NCBI RefSeq assembly: GCF_040548735.1
Contig: NZ_JBEPSD010000004.1
Span: 62,001 to 126,000 of the forward strand
Source: Rhodanobacter soli
Lineage (GTDB): Bacteria; Pseudomonadota; Gammaproteobacteria; Xanthomonadales; Rhodanobacteraceae
DNA: 64,000 nt
Reading direction: 5' to 3'
Position numbers and translations under genes: made by a program. Each line of letters begins with the position of its first letter. The stretch's first letter is position 1. The notes beneath the pieces are model-generated. The model worked only from the letters and a program-made list of their open reading frames with translations. It ran no database searches and was not told where the DNA came from. Shown one piece after another: positions 63,338-64,000 of this stretch.

Positions 63338-64000
63338 ATGAACGCCCAGCCGAATCTTGGCATGCAGGTCACCACGTTCGAGAACCCGATGGGCATCGAC
63401 GGCTTCGAATTCGTCGAGTTCGCCGCCCCGGCCGGCCGCGCCAACGAGCTGCACGACCTGTTCAAGCGCATGGGTTTCAGCGCCGTGCTCAGGCACAGGA
63501 CGCGGCCGATCACCGTGTACCGGCAGAACGGCGTGAACTTCCTGCTCAACGAGGACCCGGATTCGTTCGCCGCCGACTTCGCCGCGCAGCACGGCCCCAG
63601 CGCCTGCGGCTTCGCGATCCGCTTCAAGAAGCCGGCCGGGGACGTGCTTGCCGCCGTGCTCGGCAACGGCGGCGAAGCGATCGGCCACAAGGAGGCGAGC
63701 AAGGCGGTGAATGCGCCGGTGATCAAGGGCATCGGCGACTGCATGCTGTACCTGGTCGACCGCTACGGCAGCGCCGGCAGCATCTACGACGCCGATTACG
63801 AGGCCATCCCGGGCGCCGAGCAGAACCCGGCGGGCTTCGGCCTGACCTTCATCGACCACCTGACCCACAACCTGTACTTCGGCAACATGCAGAAGTGGTC
63901 GGACTACTACGAGAAGCTGTTCAACTTCCGCGAAATCCGCTACTTCGACATCAAGGGCGTCAAGACCGGCCTGGTGTCGAAGGCGATGACCGCGCCGGAC
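63338..64000 (+). CDS. hppD: 4-hydroxyphenylpyruvate dioxygenase, partial (C-terminus outside window)
   Basis: 221 residues are visible; the gene continues past the end of the window. The ATG at 63338 has AGGAGAG upstream. The N-terminal VOC half is complete (GIDGFEFVEFAAP, FKRMGFSAVLRHRTRPITVYRQNGVNF), and the second half starts with GLTFIDHLTHNLYFGNMQKWSDYYEKLFNF, including the first iron-binding His of IDHLTHNL. The enzyme converts 4-hydroxyphenylpyruvate to homogentisate in tyrosine degradation. Regulated probably by the divergent MarR protein. Confidence 0.93.
   Translation, partial: MNAQPNLGMQVTTFENPMGIDGFEFVEFAAPAGRANELHDLFKRMGFSAVLRHRTRPITVYRQNGVNFLLNEDPDSFAADFAAQHGPSACGFAIRFKKPAGDVLAAVLGNGGEAIGHKEASKAVNAPVIKGIGDCMLYLVDRYGSAGSIYDADYEAIPGAEQNPAGFGLTFIDHLTHNLYFGNMQKWSDYYEKLFNFREIRYFDIKGVKTGLVSKAMTAPD

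Overview
The window is GC-rich, densely coded DNA from a gammaproteobacterium. The gene mix points to the Xanthomonadales, most likely Rhodanobacteraceae (Rhodanobacter/Dyella-like): a TrpS with a C-terminal extension, kynA followed by two POT peptide transporters, a MarR/hppD divergon and an E1-alpha/E1-beta/E2 dehydrogenase operon. This placement is inferred from gene content, not from an alignment.

Layout. 1-7.3 kb holds housekeeping and small membrane genes: a partial TonB, a hemolysin III-type protein, a TfoX-N protein, a frameshifted DUF885 peptidase-like gene, a DUF456 protein, a kinase-like protein, ferredoxin-NADP reductase and a TMEM175-type channel. 7.5-37.5 kb is one accessory block encoding a phage-tail-like contractile injection system (CIS/eCIS). 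37.7-64 kb returns to core genes: dusA, a PepSY/two-component set, mtfA-like, birA-coaX, tRNA-Thr(TGT), arginase, trpS, a DUF5916 outer-membrane protein, a 2-oxoacid dehydrogenase operon, kynA, two tandem POT transporters, and marR/hppD, which is cut by the window end.

The CIS block has about 22 plus-strand genes, most with ATGA or TGATG overlaps. They encode sheath, tube, a gp26-like zinc-ribbon protein, a Pro/Ala linker protein, a DUF4255 cap, an AAA+ ATPase, a DUF4157 (eCIS core) protein, a two-TM TPR protein, a PG-binding/CHAP hydrolase, a tube-initiator protein, LysM, gp27-like hub, gp5-like spike, PAAR-like tip, gp25, two large J-like baseplate proteins, a tail-protein-I/beta-helix protein and DUF6519. 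Three enzyme genes are candidate payloads: a calpain-like cysteine protease (C216/H390/N410), a papain-fold-like protein (C65/H191) and an alpha/beta hydrolase (S145/D258/H280). A SLATT/DUF4231-like two-TM protein lies at the distal end.

The most notable observation is regulatory. A sigma-54 activator with no sensor domain (7581-8570) is followed by two promoter regions, one before the calpain-like gene and one before the CIS operon. Each has a sigma-54 -24/-12 element and an upstream inverted repeat CGGGTC-N6-GACCCG. The distance from repeat start to promoter start is 79 nt in both. This suggests one regulon joining a calpain-like protease and a CIS under sigma-54. No second tube gene and no obvious receptor-binding fibre are visible, and a membrane-anchored protein is encoded within the operon, so a cell-associated rather than freely released machine is possible.
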